Below are positions 8,318 to 16,939 of a DNA stretch of 64,000 bases, piece by piece (the first letter of the stretch is position 1; each line of letters begins with the position of its first letter). The DNA is from Nakamurella flavida (GTDB lineage Bacteria; Actinomycetota; Actinomycetes; Mycobacteriales; Nakamurellaceae), in contig NZ_JAUSQV010000001.1 of assembly GCF_030811475.1 (NCBI RefSeq), forward strand, positions 1,318,501-1,382,500, written 5' to 3'. The position numbers and the translations under genes were made by a program. The notes under the pieces were generated by a model that worked only from the letters and a program-made list of their open reading frames with translations, did no database searches and had not been told where the DNA came from.

Positions 8318-9190
8318 GTGACCCTGACGCCCGTGCTGCCCGCGCCGCCCCCTGCCGGGTCGCCGCGACCCGGCGGCATCCTCGCCCGGATGTCGCGACG
8401 GACCAGGGCGACCCTGGCCGTGGGGGTCGTGGCCGTGGTCGGCCTCACCACCGTCCTGGTCGTCGACCGCGGTCCGGCGCCGCCCCCGCCCTCGCCCAGC
8501 GGGGAGTACATGCCCGTCGGCGACCTCCCGGGCTGGCACCAGGTGCTCGCCGAGGACTTCCTCACCGACGCCGCCCCGGGGGAGTTCCCCGGCCCGTACG
8601 CCGACCACTGGACGAGCTACGACGGTTTCCCGGACACCTTCGGCCACGCCGACTACACCAACGACATCATCACGGTCCGGAACGGGGTGCTGGACGAGTA
8701 CCTGCACACGAACGCCGAGGGCCGGGCGCAGGCCGCCGCCCCGGTCCCGTACGTGTCCGAGAAGTGGGCGGGCCAGACCTACGGTCGGTTCTCGGTCCGC
8801 TTCCGCGCCGACCCCCTCCAGGGCTTCGGCACCGGCTGGCTGCTGTGGCCCGACAGCGACAAGTGGGACGAGGGGGAGATGGACTTCCCCGAGGGCCGAC
8901 TGGACGGTCAGATCAGCGGGTACAACCACTGCATCGGCAACCCCCGCAAGATCTGCGGCCAGGTCCACACCGGCGTCACCTACACCGATTGGCACACCGC
9001 GACGATCGAATGGTTGCCCGGCAAGCTCAGCTACTACCTCGACGGTGCGTTGATGGAGTCCTACACGGACAACGTCCCGGACACCCCCTTCCACTGGGTG
9101 CTCCAGACCGGGACCAGGGCGGTGGCACCGGACCCGGACGTCGCCGGCCACGTCGAGATCGACTGGGTCGCCATCTACACCCCCGCCTGA
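8318..9190 (+). CDS. Secreted glycoside hydrolase family 16-type protein
   Basis: The 290-residue protein has a Pro-rich start, then a membrane/signal segment (TLAVGVVAVVGLTTVLVV, about 32-50) and a concanavalin-like lectin/glucanase domain. The GH16 active site E-x-D-x-x-E is seen as GEMDFPEG at about 186-193, which contains nucleophile and acid/base Glu. Other family hallmarks are QTYGRFSVRFRAD, WLLWPDSDKWDEGEMD, WHTATIEWLPGKLSYYLDG and the closing VEIDWVAIYTP. It would cut beta-glucan-type or related polysaccharides outside the cell; the exact substrate is not predictable. GTG 8318 follows GAGAGG; ATG 8390 is an alternative that would remove 24 residues and keep the hydrophobic segment. 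Confidence 0.85.
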   Translation: MTLTPVLPAPPPAGSPRPGGILARMSRRTRATLAVGVVAVVGLTTVLVVDRGPAPPPPSPSGEYMPVGDLPGWHQVLAEDFLTDAAPGEFPGPYADHWTSYDGFPDTFGHADYTNDIITVRNGVLDEYLHTNAEGRAQAAAPVPYVSEKWAGQTYGRFSVRFRADPLQGFGTGWLLWPDSDKWDEGEMDFPEGRLDGQISGYNHCIGNPRKICGQVHTGVTYTDWHTATIEWLPGKLSYYLDGALMESYTDNVPDTPFHWVLQTGTRAVAPDPDVAGHVEIDWVAIYTPA

Positions 9191-9232
9191 GCTCCCGGCG
9201 CGGGTGTCGGTGGGCCGTGCGAGCCTGGACCG

Positions 9233-10087
9233 GTGGAAGACCCGAGGGACGACGGCCCCGATCGCCTGCGGTGCGGTGTCGTGGTGAGCACCGGTGGGGC
9301 CGCGGTCTTCGCGGACCTGGCCGTGGCGGCCGAACGGGCCGGCTGGGACGCGGTGTTCAGCTACGAGGTCCCCTGGGGTCAGGACGCGTGGGTCACCCTG
9401 ACCGCGGCGGCGATGCGCACCTCGACGATACGCCTCGGGACCATGCTGACCCCGCTGCCCCGCGTCCGCCCCTGGGAACTGGCCGCTCGCGCCGCGACCC
9501 TGGACGACCTGTCCGGCGGGCGGGTCCAACTGGCTGTCGGGATGGGCGCGTTGCACGAGGGTTGGCTCGCGTTCGAGGCCGACGAGGGACGCCGGACCCG
9601 CGCGGAGAAGCTCGACGAGGGCCTCTCGGTCTACGACGGGCTGATGCGCGGACAGCCCTTCAGCTGGTCGGGCAAGCACTACCGCGTCTCGCCGACGACC
9701 TTTCTCGCGCCGCCCCCGCCGGTGCAGCGGCCGCGCGTCCCGGTGTGGGTGGTCGGCGCCCATCCCTCGACGCGGTCCCTGGGCCGCGCCGCCCGGTGGG
9801 ACGGACTGTTGCCGGCCCGCGTCGGGACGGCGGATCCGCTGACCCCGGCCGATCTGCCGGACATCGTCGAGGCCGTGCGTACTGCGCGGGAGTCGGCCGG
9901 TCTGCCCTGGGCGGGATACGACGTGGTCGTCGAGGGCACCAGCGAGCCGGGCCCGGCGGGCGATGTGGTCGCCGCGCACTGGCGGACGGCCGGGGCGACC
10001 TGGTGGGTGGAATCGGACTGGGCGATGGGCGAGGACGCGGTCGCCCGGCACCGCCGGCGCATCGAGGCCGGGCCGCCCCGGGCCTGA
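9233..10087 (+). CDS. LLM-class flavin-dependent oxidoreductase
   Basis: The 284-residue protein has the bacterial luciferase-like TIM-barrel fold: AAERAGWDAVFSYE, TLTAAAMRTSTIRLGTMLTPLPRVRPWELAARAATLDDLSGGRVQLAVGMG spans the family core, followed by the flavin-site-like VWVVGAHPS. Members use FMN or F420, common in actinobacteria, but the cofactor and substrate cannot be told here. The GTG start at 9233 has a GAGCCT motif 6 nt upstream that could be a weak leaderless -10. It follows the GH16 gene by 42 bp but a shared function is not evident. Confidence 0.82.
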   Translation: MEDPRDDGPDRLRCGVVVSTGGAAVFADLAVAAERAGWDAVFSYEVPWGQDAWVTLTAAAMRTSTIRLGTMLTPLPRVRPWELAARAATLDDLSGGRVQLAVGMGALHEGWLAFEADEGRRTRAEKLDEGLSVYDGLMRGQPFSWSGKHYRVSPTTFLAPPPPVQRPRVPVWVVGAHPSTRSLGRAARWDGLLPARVGTADPLTPADLPDIVEAVRTARESAGLPWAGYDVVVEGTSEPGPAGDVVAAHWRTAGATWWVESDWAMGEDAVARHRRRIEAGPPRA

Positions 10088-10193
10088 TCGCACCGGCGGG
10101 CCACGGCGCCGTCGCGCCCGGACCGACCTACCATCGGATCCACGTCGACCACCGACGGCGGGAGGCCCGAACGGGCCGGATCCGGGGGTGCGC

Positions 10194-12017
10194 ATGACAT
10201 CGGCGATCGCGATGGACCGAGGACACATCGGGCGTCGTCACGCCCGCACCGGCCGACTGCGGTCCCTCGTCGTGTCCGGTGCGCTCGTCCTCGCCGGGTT
10301 GGTCGTCACCCCCGCACCCCCGGCCGGCGCGGAGACCCCGGGGGACGCGCTGGCCGCCGCCGTCTCGGCGGCCGGCGCCCGCGGGGTGACCTCGTTCGTC
10401 AGCGTCGTCGACCGGGCGACCGGCCAGGTCGTGGCGCAGACACCGAACGCCGGCGCCCAGGTCGCCTCCGAGTCGATCATGAAGTTGATGCTGGCCGCCT
10501 ACTACCTGACCCTCTACGGCGGGGCGGACGCCACTCCCCAGTCGGTGAAGGACCGGCTCAGCTTCATGCTGCGCTTCTCCGACGACGACACCGCCAGCTC
10601 GCTGTTCACCGCGTCGGCCATCCCGACCATCGCGGGCCGGTACGGCCTGTCCGCCACCACCAACGCCACCGACCGGGTCGGTCATTGGGGCGCGGCCCGG
10701 ATCACCGCCGCGGACATGACGACCTTCCTGTCCCGGGCGGCGGGTGACCCGCAGGTAGGCCCGTGGCTGCTGTCCACCATGGCCCAGACCGCCCGCACCG
10801 GGTCAGGATCGGACGCCGGGTTCGACCAGTTCTTCGGTCTCAACGCCCTGTCCGGCGAGCACGGGTCCAAGCAGGGCTGGGGGTGCGACAGCTTCTTCAC
10901 CGCCCCGTCCTGTGCGGTGCACTCGGTGGGCTACACCGACCGCTTCTTCGTCGCCGTCCTCCAGCTGAGCACCGGCTACCCCGACCCGATGCGGTCGACG
11001 GCGACCGACACCGCCCGCCGACTGCAGGCCGCCACCGTGGTGCAGTCCCCCGTCGGTTCGTTCGACCTGGCCGGCTCGGTGGGCGTCGGGCAGCTCCGGG
11101 TCGCCGGATGGGCCGCCGACCCCGAGGAACCCGGTGCCGTCCTGCCCGTGCACGTCTACGTCACCGGTCCGGCCGGCACCGCCGGCACCGCCCTGTCCAC
11201 CGGCGGGTCGCGCCCGGACGTGGCCGCGGTGATCCCCGGGGCCGGCGGCGCCACCGGGTTCGACGGCACCGTCCGCACCCAGGGCGCGGGCCCGAACCAG
11301 GTGTGCGCCTTCGCGATCGGGAGCGCGGCCAACACCCTGCTGGGCTGTCGGACGGTGGATGTGCGAGATGCCTTCGGCAGTCTGGACGCCGTGGGCCTGC
11401 GGGGTGACGAGATCGTCGCCGGCGGGTGGGCCATCGACCCGAACAACCCGGGCTCCCCGACCCAGGTGCACGTGTACGACTCCGGGCCGGGCGGAACCCG
11501 CGGCTATGCGGGCTTCCTGGCGTCGAGCAGCCGGCCGGATCTGGCCGGGTTCGGTGCGGGCGACGCCCACGGCTACAACGCGGCCGTGCCGGCGAACGAA
11601 CCGGGCCCGCACACCGTCTGCGCCTACGCCATCACCACCGGCGGGGGCGACGGCAACCCGCTCCTGGGCTGCCGGACGATCACCGTCCCCGGCGCGTTCG
11701 GCGCACTGGACGACGTGCGGGTGGCCGGGGGCTCCATCACGGTGTACGGCTGGGCGGTCAACGGACGCGACCCGGGCGGACGGGTGCCCGTCCACGTCTA
11801 CGACACCGGCCCGTCCGGCACCGTCGGCTACGGATCGTTCGGCACCGGCACCCCGCGACCGGACGTCGCGGCGGCATTCCCCGGCGTCGGCGTCTCCCAC
11901 GGCTACTTCGAGCGCATCCCGGTCCGCGGGCGTGGCCAACACACCGTCTGCGCGTTCGCGGTACCCGGCGGGCAGCCGAGCGTGCTGCTGGGCTGCCGGG
12001 ACGTCAGCGTCCCGTGA
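10194..12017 (+). CDS. Secreted serine hydrolase with three C-terminal beta-rich repeats
   Basis: The 607-residue protein has an Arg-rich N-terminus and signal peptide (SLVVSGALVLAGLVV, cleavage near AGA-ET, about 45). Residues 50-290 resemble a beta-lactamase/transpeptidase-like domain: the S-x-x-K pair is S94-IMK97, followed by an SDDD motif at about 129-132, in the place of S-x-N. A KQGWG stretch may stand for the K-T-G box. Residues from about 295 to the end form three repeats of about 100 residues. Each holds a GWA-D/N-P block, VHVY-x-x-GP-x-GT, a RPD block, and HTVCAFA followed by LLGCR with two conserved cysteines. The repeats may bind cell-wall or extracellular carbohydrate. ATG 10194 follows a G-rich stretch; GTG 10188 is possible. 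Confidence 0.72.
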   Translation: MTSAIAMDRGHIGRRHARTGRLRSLVVSGALVLAGLVVTPAPPAGAETPGDALAAAVSAAGARGVTSFVSVVDRATGQVVAQTPNAGAQVASESIMKLMLAAYYLTLYGGADATPQSVKDRLSFMLRFSDDDTASSLFTASAIPTIAGRYGLSATTNATDRVGHWGAARITAADMTTFLSRAAGDPQVGPWLLSTMAQTARTGSGSDAGFDQFFGLNALSGEHGSKQGWGCDSFFTAPSCAVHSVGYTDRFFVAVLQLSTGYPDPMRSTATDTARRLQAATVVQSPVGSFDLAGSVGVGQLRVAGWAADPEEPGAVLPVHVYVTGPAGTAGTALSTGGSRPDVAAVIPGAGGATGFDGTVRTQGAGPNQVCAFAIGSAANTLLGCRTVDVRDAFGSLDAVGLRGDEIVAGGWAIDPNNPGSPTQVHVYDSGPGGTRGYAGFLASSSRPDLAGFGAGDAHGYNAAVPANEPGPHTVCAYAITTGGGDGNPLLGCRTITVPGAFGALDDVRVAGGSITVYGWAVNGRDPGGRVPVHVYDTGPSGTVGYGSFGTGTPRPDVAAAFPGVGVSHGYFERIPVRGRGQHTVCAFAVPGGQPSVLLGCRDVSVP

Positions 12018-12026
12018 TCAGGCGGG

Positions 12027-12926
12027 TCACACCCGGGGAACGGCGAAGCCCACGCCCTCGGTGATGATCACCCGGTCCCCCAGCGGCTCGGTCAACTCGA
12101 TCTCCACGGTCCGCATGGCTGCAACGAGTCCGCAGGCCAGGTCGGCCGGGGCGGGCGCCGGGTTGGGCAGAGCGGCGATCCGCACGACGAAGACCCTGCC
12201 GTCCTCCTCCGCTCCGCCGGCGTAGTCCCGACCGCAGGGCCCGACGGTGGCCGGCTGCGAACCGGTGAAGGTGACCCGGAGTCTGCGTGGGGAGAGCAGC
12301 TCAGCTGTGGTGTCGCCGCCCACCGGCCCGTACTCGAGTCCCTCCACCGTCAGGTACTCACCGGGGTCGACGGCCACGCGGATCAGGTGCACGTCGGTGC
12401 CGGCGACCGGGAAGTCCCATGCCGGGAGCACCGACGAGCCGACCAGGGTGGACACCTGGAGGGTCGTCGGAGCGGGTGCGGTCAACCGGAGCGGCGGGCA
12501 TTCCGGGCAGGATCCGGTGCCGCCGGCGATCATGGCGTCGACAGCCGCCCGGGCCGACTGCAGCTGCACCCTCCGGGCCAAGCCGCCGAGCCGGATCTCC
12601 TGGGAACTGGGCGATCCGTCGTCCGGCGCCGCGGTGAAGATCAGACGTCCGGAAGCCAGCGCTTCCTTCAGATCCACGGCGGCTTCGGTGTTCGGCCAGT
12701 CGCCGACCTGCCGGGTCAGCTCGCCGATGACGAGCAGCGGCGGGCCAGGCCGGCCGGCCAACGCCTCGTTCCATGCCCGTGCCGGTGAGTCAGCAGCGGA
12801 GTCGACCTGCTCGCCACCGGTCGACGAGACGGGGGCTCCGCACGAAGCCAGGAGGAGGACCAGAAGAACGAGACCCACGCCTCGACGTGCTCCGGAACCG
12901 GCGCGGTGGGCGGCCGTGCGGATCAT
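12027..12926 (-). CDS. Predicted lipoprotein of unknown function
   Basis: The 299-residue protein has a signal peptide and lipobox (VLLVLLLASCGAP; Cys about 29), so it is probably lipid-anchored outside the membrane. A low-complexity linker follows, then a soluble domain with a CPEC pair (about 156-159) and two further cysteines that could form disulfides. No known family was recognised. It lies 95 bp from a second lipoprotein gene on the same strand, and they may form one transcription unit. It converges on the serine hydrolase gene with 9 bp between stops. Confidence 0.65.
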   Translation of the reverse strand: MIRTAAHRAGSGARRGVGLVLLVLLLASCGAPVSSTGGEQVDSAADSPARAWNEALAGRPGPPLLVIGELTRQVGDWPNTEAAVDLKEALASGRLIFTAAPDDGSPSSQEIRLGGLARRVQLQSARAAVDAMIAGGTGSCPECPPLRLTAPAPTTLQVSTLVGSSVLPAWDFPVAGTDVHLIRVAVDPGEYLTVEGLEYGPVGGDTTAELLSPRRLRVTFTGSQPATVGPCGRDYAGGAEEDGRVFVVRIAALPNPAPAPADLACGLVAAMRTVEIELTEPLGDRVIITEGVGFAVPRV

Positions 12927-13020
12927 GGATGTCGCCTTCCCCGTGGGGTGCGGTCCTGGACGTCGGGCGTGGGGCCTGAGATGCTCGGCATCGGGTCGAC
13001 GTTCCCACCCGATCCGTTGT

Positions 13021-13950
13021 TCAGTCGAGAACGGTCACAGGAACCCAGGTCTCGGCCAATCGGTCCACCTCACCTTCCACCCGGAGCCGGTCGAGCACCG
13101 CCGACACGCAGGGCGTGAGCGCGGAGCCGGGGGCCAACAGGGCGACCAACTGATCGGGCTGCGACGACGACGACGCCAGCGTCCCGAGCACCCGCACGGC
13201 CGGGTCGGCAGCGGCGACGGCCAGGGCATCGGTGAGCGGGAGGACGACTCCGTCGGCCGAACCGTCGCGCAGCGCAGCCGTTGCGGCCGTGACGTCCGCG
13301 ACGGTGGCCGCGGTGACCACCGCTCCGTCGTCGCGCACGGCGACGGTGGACCCGTCCGCCGCGGCCACCTCGAGCAGGCGCAGCGGGACCAGGGCGGCCA
13401 CCTCGGCGGGTGTCGTCGCGGCGGTCGGGACGAGCACGGCGTCCGCGTCGGCGAAGTACCCGCTGCTCACGTCGACCGGGGCCGCGGCCAGTTCGGCGGC
13501 CGAGAAGCGGTCCAGGTCGAGGTCGAAGGCCTCGGTGCCGCCGGCCGTGGCCGCGGACCGGTCGGTCGTCACCCAGCGGACCTGCGCGTCGGTGTACCCC
13601 AGCCCCCGGGCGACGGCCGCGGCCACGGCCGCTTCCAGTCCCTGCCCGTCGGCCGGATCACCGACCACCCAGGGTGCGGCCGGGGCGGGTCCGGTGGCGA
13701 CGGTGAGGACGCCGGCGGTGCGGGTGGGCAGGGCGCCGGCGGTGCAGTCCGCCAGCGGAGCGGCGGGTGCACCCTGCGGGGTGGCAGCCGCGCCCGGCGA
13801 GCTCGCGGACGCGGACGCGGTGGTCACGGACGGGTCGGACGCACTCGTCGCCGTCGCCGGTGCTGCCGGCCGGGCACATCCGACCAGGAGCACCGCACCG
13901 AGAAGAGCTGCGACGAACGGTGCCGCCGAGCGGGACGACTGACGGGTCAT
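13021..13950 (-). CDS. Lipoprotein, substrate-binding protein-like
   Basis: The 309-residue protein has a lipobox (LLGAVLLVGCARP; Cys about 25) and an Ala/Thr/Ser-rich linker to about residue 65. The remaining domain resembles family 3 periplasmic binding proteins: GVLTVATGPAPAAPWV, DGQGLEAAVAAAVARGLGY, FDLDLDRFSAAELAAAPVDVSSGYF, and a closing RLRVEGEVDRLAETWVP. These normally capture amino acids for ABC importers. No permease or ATPase lies near, so it could be an orphan sensor or binding protein. ATG 13950 follows GGAGGCCGC, a good ribosome-binding site. Confidence 0.7.
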   Translation of the reverse strand: MTRQSSRSAAPFVAALLGAVLLVGCARPAAPATATSASDPSVTTASASASSPGAAATPQGAPAAPLADCTAGALPTRTAGVLTVATGPAPAAPWVVGDPADGQGLEAAVAAAVARGLGYTDAQVRWVTTDRSAATAGGTEAFDLDLDRFSAAELAAAPVDVSSGYFADADAVLVPTAATTPAEVAALVPLRLLEVAAADGSTVAVRDDGAVVTAATVADVTAATAALRDGSADGVVLPLTDALAVAAADPAVRVLGTLASSSSQPDQLVALLAPGSALTPCVSAVLDRLRVEGEVDRLAETWVPVTVLD

Positions 13951-14083
13951 GCGGCCTCCCGGGGTGCCGACCGGTTCCCGGCCGCCCGGCGAGCGGTCAG
14001 ATCCGGTCCGCGCAGCCTAACGGCGGCCGTCGACCCGGGCCGGGTGCGATCGGGCACGGACTCCGTGTCGTTCCGTCACCCGG

Positions 14084-14854
14084 TCACCGCGGGGCATGTC
14101 CGGGCCCAGCGGCGACGTCAGCTTCGACACCCACCGGGGCCGGCCGCTGCTCCCGCAGTTCCCGGTGCAGATCCTCGATACGGGCGGTGAGCTGGTCGAT
14201 CTGGGATCGGGTCGCGGCCTGGTCGGCGTCGTTGCCCTCCCGGACCCGTTCGACCATCCAGGACGCCAAGGTGGCGGTGATGACGCCGAGCAGGGCGATC
14301 CCGCCCACCATCAGCGCCGCGGCCACGAACCGCCCCGTCGTGGTGACCGGGTAGTGGTCGCCGTATCCGACGGTGGTCATGGTGGTGATGGCCCACCAGA
14401 TGCCGTCACCGAAGTCGAGGATGTTCGCGTCGGGGACGTTGCGTTCCTCGGCGGTGACCGCGAGCCTGGCGCACAGCAGCATGAGGAGCGCACCACCGGT
14501 GACGTACACGACGACGCGGCCGCGCAGATTGTTGGCCGCGGACCGGTTGATCACCGACAGCAGTGCGATCAACCGCAGCAGCCGCAGCGGTCGCAGCAGG
14601 GGCAGGGCGATCACCGCGAGATCGACGATGTTCGACCGCACGAACCGCCACTTGCGTTCGGCGAGGACCAGCCTGATCAGGTAGTCGGCGGCGAACAGGA
14701 GCCAACTGACCACCACCACCACGTCACAGAGGTGCACCACCCGGGCGGACACGCTCGGCTGGACGATGGGCACCGCGTAGGCGACCAGGAACGCGAGGGC
14801 GATCCCGATCAGGGGCCATTCCGTCCGCTGCTGCCACCGCTCCGATGGGGTCAT
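14084..14854 (-). CDS. Voltage-gated-like potassium channel
   Basis: The 256-residue protein has the arrangement of a Kv-type subunit: four hydrophobic segments at about 14-100, with an S4-like helix LLRPLRLLRLIALL (86-99) that carries only three Arg, then S5, a pore loop, and S6 (FVAAALMVGGIALLGVITATLASWMV). The potassium selectivity filter TVGYGD is intact at 161-166. The C-terminal tail (about 210-245) is charged and likely a coiled coil that aids tetramer assembly. With few gating charges it may gate weakly or be constitutively open. No partner gene is adjacent. Confidence 0.88.
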   Translation of the reverse strand: MTPSERWQQRTEWPLIGIALAFLVAYAVPIVQPSVSARVVHLCDVVVVVSWLLFAADYLIRLVLAERKWRFVRSNIVDLAVIALPLLRPLRLLRLIALLSVINRSAANNLRGRVVVYVTGGALLMLLCARLAVTAEERNVPDANILDFGDGIWWAITTMTTVGYGDHYPVTTTGRFVAAALMVGGIALLGVITATLASWMVERVREGNDADQAATRSQIDQLTARIEDLHRELREQRPAPVGVEADVAAGPGHAPR

Positions 14855-14929
14855 GTCCGGATTGTCGCAGCGCGGGCGGAAGGTGCACGTGGTCCCCGGT
14901 CTCGGGTCGGGGGACCGAGCGCAGAACGC

Positions 14930-15265
14930 TCAGACGGTGATGCTCAGGTCCGCGATGGGGCCGTCCGGCGCGACGGCGAACCGGTAGGTCAGCTCGACCC
15001 GCCCACCGGGGAAATCGCCCTCCAGCAGGATGCGGACCACGGCCGACGCGGCGGTCGACTCGGCGCTCAGCCAGGTGGAGGTGGTGGTGAACGCGCTGGC
15101 CGGGCCGGTCAACCACCCGAGGATCTCGGCTCGGCCTCGGTAGGTGTGGCCGTCGTCGAGGACCACGGCATCGGCGGTGAACAGATCGGCGACCGACGAC
15201 GGATCGGGGGCGTCGGCCCGCTCGAAGTAGGCGGTCACGGACGGGGGCAGCACGGATGCGGTCAT
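14930..15265 (-). CDS. SnoaL/NTF2-like protein
   Basis: The 111-residue protein fits the NTF2/SnoaL-like fold: an N-terminal helix (VTAYFERADAPDPSSVADLFTADAVVLDDG), then RGRAEILGWLTGP and beta strands to the end. These small proteins range from isomerases to binding proteins, and function cannot be assigned. A GAGAGG ribosome-binding site precedes ATG 15265. It lies 72 bp downstream of the MerR-type regulator gene on the same strand; co-transcription is plausible. Confidence 0.8.
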   Translation of the reverse strand: MTASVLPPSVTAYFERADAPDPSSVADLFTADAVVLDDGHTYRGRAEILGWLTGPASAFTTTSTWLSAESTAASAVVRILLEGDFPGGRVELTYRFAVAPDGPIADLSITV

Positions 15266-15337
15266 GTGGGCCTCTCTGCCGGGCGCCCCTCGGACGGGGC
15301 GGCGGCGCCCAGCGTCGACCTTCCCCTCGGGGCAAGG

Positions 15338-16150
15338 TCAAGGCCGACTCGCCGCCGGGAGGACGGGCCAGCCGATCTCGGTGACGACATCGGCCGACCC
15401 GGCCCCGGCCTGCTGGAGGTAGGTCTCCCGGATCGGTCCGGCGGCGGCGATCTCGTGCCGGGCCACGTGGGCACCCAGGGCGGCGTAGGTGTCGGCCATC
15501 GTCGAGTCGGGCCCGCGGTGGACCGCGACGACGAGATCGGCGGCGGGCAGGATCTCGCGGCGCACCCGGCCCTGGATGGACTCCCCCTCGTCCGTCGGGG
15601 CCACCGGGAGGAACACCGCGGCCTCGCCGCGTTCGTGGAGGAAGAGTGCGTCGGCCCACAGGCCTCCCGGCGGACCGGTCGTGCGCTGTCCCGCCGATGC
15701 CACCCGGCCGAGCTCGGCCAGGGCGCCGGTGAACCACTCGCCGAGATCAAGGAGACCGATGGTCTCGCGGATCACCAGAGCCGGAGTGGCCGGGACGCTG
15801 CGGTGGCTGACGGCGAGCCGGGGGGATACCGGAGTGAGCAGGCCGCGCAGGGAGTCGACCGCCGTCCTGGCCCGGTCGAGCTCGTCCTCCAACCGGACGA
15901 GATGGGCGGCGAGCAGGTCGTTCCGGGTCGACACGTCCGGCGCGTCCAGGATGCGGGCGATGGTCTCGACCGGGACCGACAGAGACCGGAGATGACGGAC
16001 CACCTGCGCGTCGGCGATCTGGGCGACGTCGTAGTACCGGTAGGACGTGACCGGATCCACCGAGGCCGGCACGAGCAGGCCCGCCCGGTGGTAGAGGCGC
16101 AGGGCCTTGGCGCTGAGCCGGGTGGCCCGCGAGAACTCGCCGATCGTCAT
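15338..16150 (-). CDS. MerR family transcriptional regulator with effector-binding C-terminus
   Basis: The 270-residue protein starts MTIGEFSRATRLSAKALRLYHRAGLL, a typical MerR winged helix (1-70, with SYRYYDVAQIADAQVVRHLRSL), followed by a coiled-coil (LEDELDRARTAVDSLRGLL) and a GyrI-like or effector-binding region from about 125. No metal-binding Cys pattern is visible, which argues for an organic ligand or drug sensor of the BmrR kind. ATG 16150 gives the standard MerR N-terminus; in-frame upstream starts (GTG 16162, ATG 16192) cannot be excluded. It is divergent from the gene at 16383. Confidence 0.85.
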   Translation of the reverse strand: MTIGEFSRATRLSAKALRLYHRAGLLVPASVDPVTSYRYYDVAQIADAQVVRHLRSLSVPVETIARILDAPDVSTRNDLLAAHLVRLEDELDRARTAVDSLRGLLTPVSPRLAVSHRSVPATPALVIRETIGLLDLGEWFTGALAELGRVASAGQRTTGPPGGLWADALFLHERGEAAVFLPVAPTDEGESIQGRVRREILPAADLVVAVHRGPDSTMADTYAALGAHVARHEIAAAGPIRETYLQQAGAGSADVVTEIGWPVLPAASRP

Positions 16151-16314
16151 CCGGGGGGCCACCGGGACATTCTCGCGCGACCCGCATCGCATCACCGGTT
16201 CCCGCCCGATCACCTGCTTCCGCCAGCCCGGTCCCCGGAATCCCGCCCGCCGTCGGGGTTCGGCACCTGAAGACGCCGGACGGGGATACCCGCTCTATGG
16301 GTACGGTCCGAGTC

Positions 16315-16386
16315 ATGGACGACACGGTGGACGACGGCCTCCGCGGCGTCGCCCGGTCCACACCCGACGGCCCCGGGGCGACATGA
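16315..16386 (+). CDS. Possible 23-codon leader ORF
   Basis: An ATG at 16315 opens a 23-codon frame (MDDTVDDGLRGVARSTPDGP...) whose TGA stop overlaps the ATG of the next gene as ATGA (16383-16386). No strong Shine-Dalgarno is seen. The overlap suggests translational coupling, but chance is possible in high-GC DNA. Confidence 0.25.
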   Translation: MDDTVDDGLRGVARSTPDGPGAT

Positions 16387-16835
16387 GCTGGCGACGGACC
16401 CGCCCGGAACCCGCACCGGAACCCATGCGGGAAGACCAGCTCATCGATGCCCTGATCGGTGAGCTGGGCGGTTCACCAGTGGTGCAGTGGCAGCCCGGCG
16501 GCCGTTACGGCCTCATCAGCTCATTCGCAGATCGCATCTTCGACCCGCCCGCCCGGCTGGACTTCGACCTGGTCCAACTCGTCCGGCATCTCGATCACCC
16601 GACCGCCGGCACTCTCTTCCCCCACATCCAGGACCCGCTCCGGCGAGCCTTCGTCCAGTTCGCCTTTCATCTCGAGGAGGAACTGGCCACCCACGTCATC
16701 TCCGGGTCGGTCATCCGTCTGATCGGCGGCGTCATCACCGTCGACCCCGTCCGCGATCCCCGCGACCTCCTACCCGACCTACCGCCGGGCAAGTACGAGT
16801 GGGGCATCAAGACCTCCCGACCACTGGGCAAGTGA
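16383..16835 (+). CDS. Hypothetical protein
   Basis: The 150-residue soluble protein has no recognised family. It begins with an Arg/Pro-rich stretch, and then a mixed alpha/beta region containing REDQLIDALIGELGG, YGLISSFADRIFDPP and FVQFAFHLEEELATHV. Charge and hydrophobicity patterns look like a real globular protein. ATG 16383 was chosen because upstream in-frame sequence lies over the MerR promoter. Stop and start do not overlap with the next gene. Confidence 0.6.
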   Translation: MSWRRTRPEPAPEPMREDQLIDALIGELGGSPVVQWQPGGRYGLISSFADRIFDPPARLDFDLVQLVRHLDHPTAGTLFPHIQDPLRRAFVQFAFHLEEELATHVISGSVIRLIGGVITVDPVRDPRDLLPDLPPGKYEWGIKTSRPLGK

Positions 16836-16939
16836 TCGTGGCGCGATGACGACACGAGTTGCCTACGCCCATGCGTCACGCAGAAGCCAATTGGCGCGTC
16901 ATCGAGCAGACAGGGCTGGGCCCAGGCCTCCGGTGGGTC

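Noticed and set aside
12247..16270. Long open frames opposite the lipoproteins and potassium channel gene
   Set aside because: They are products of high GC with Arg/Gly/Asp/His bias. The minus-strand genes show lipoboxes, membrane helices and the TVGYGD filter.
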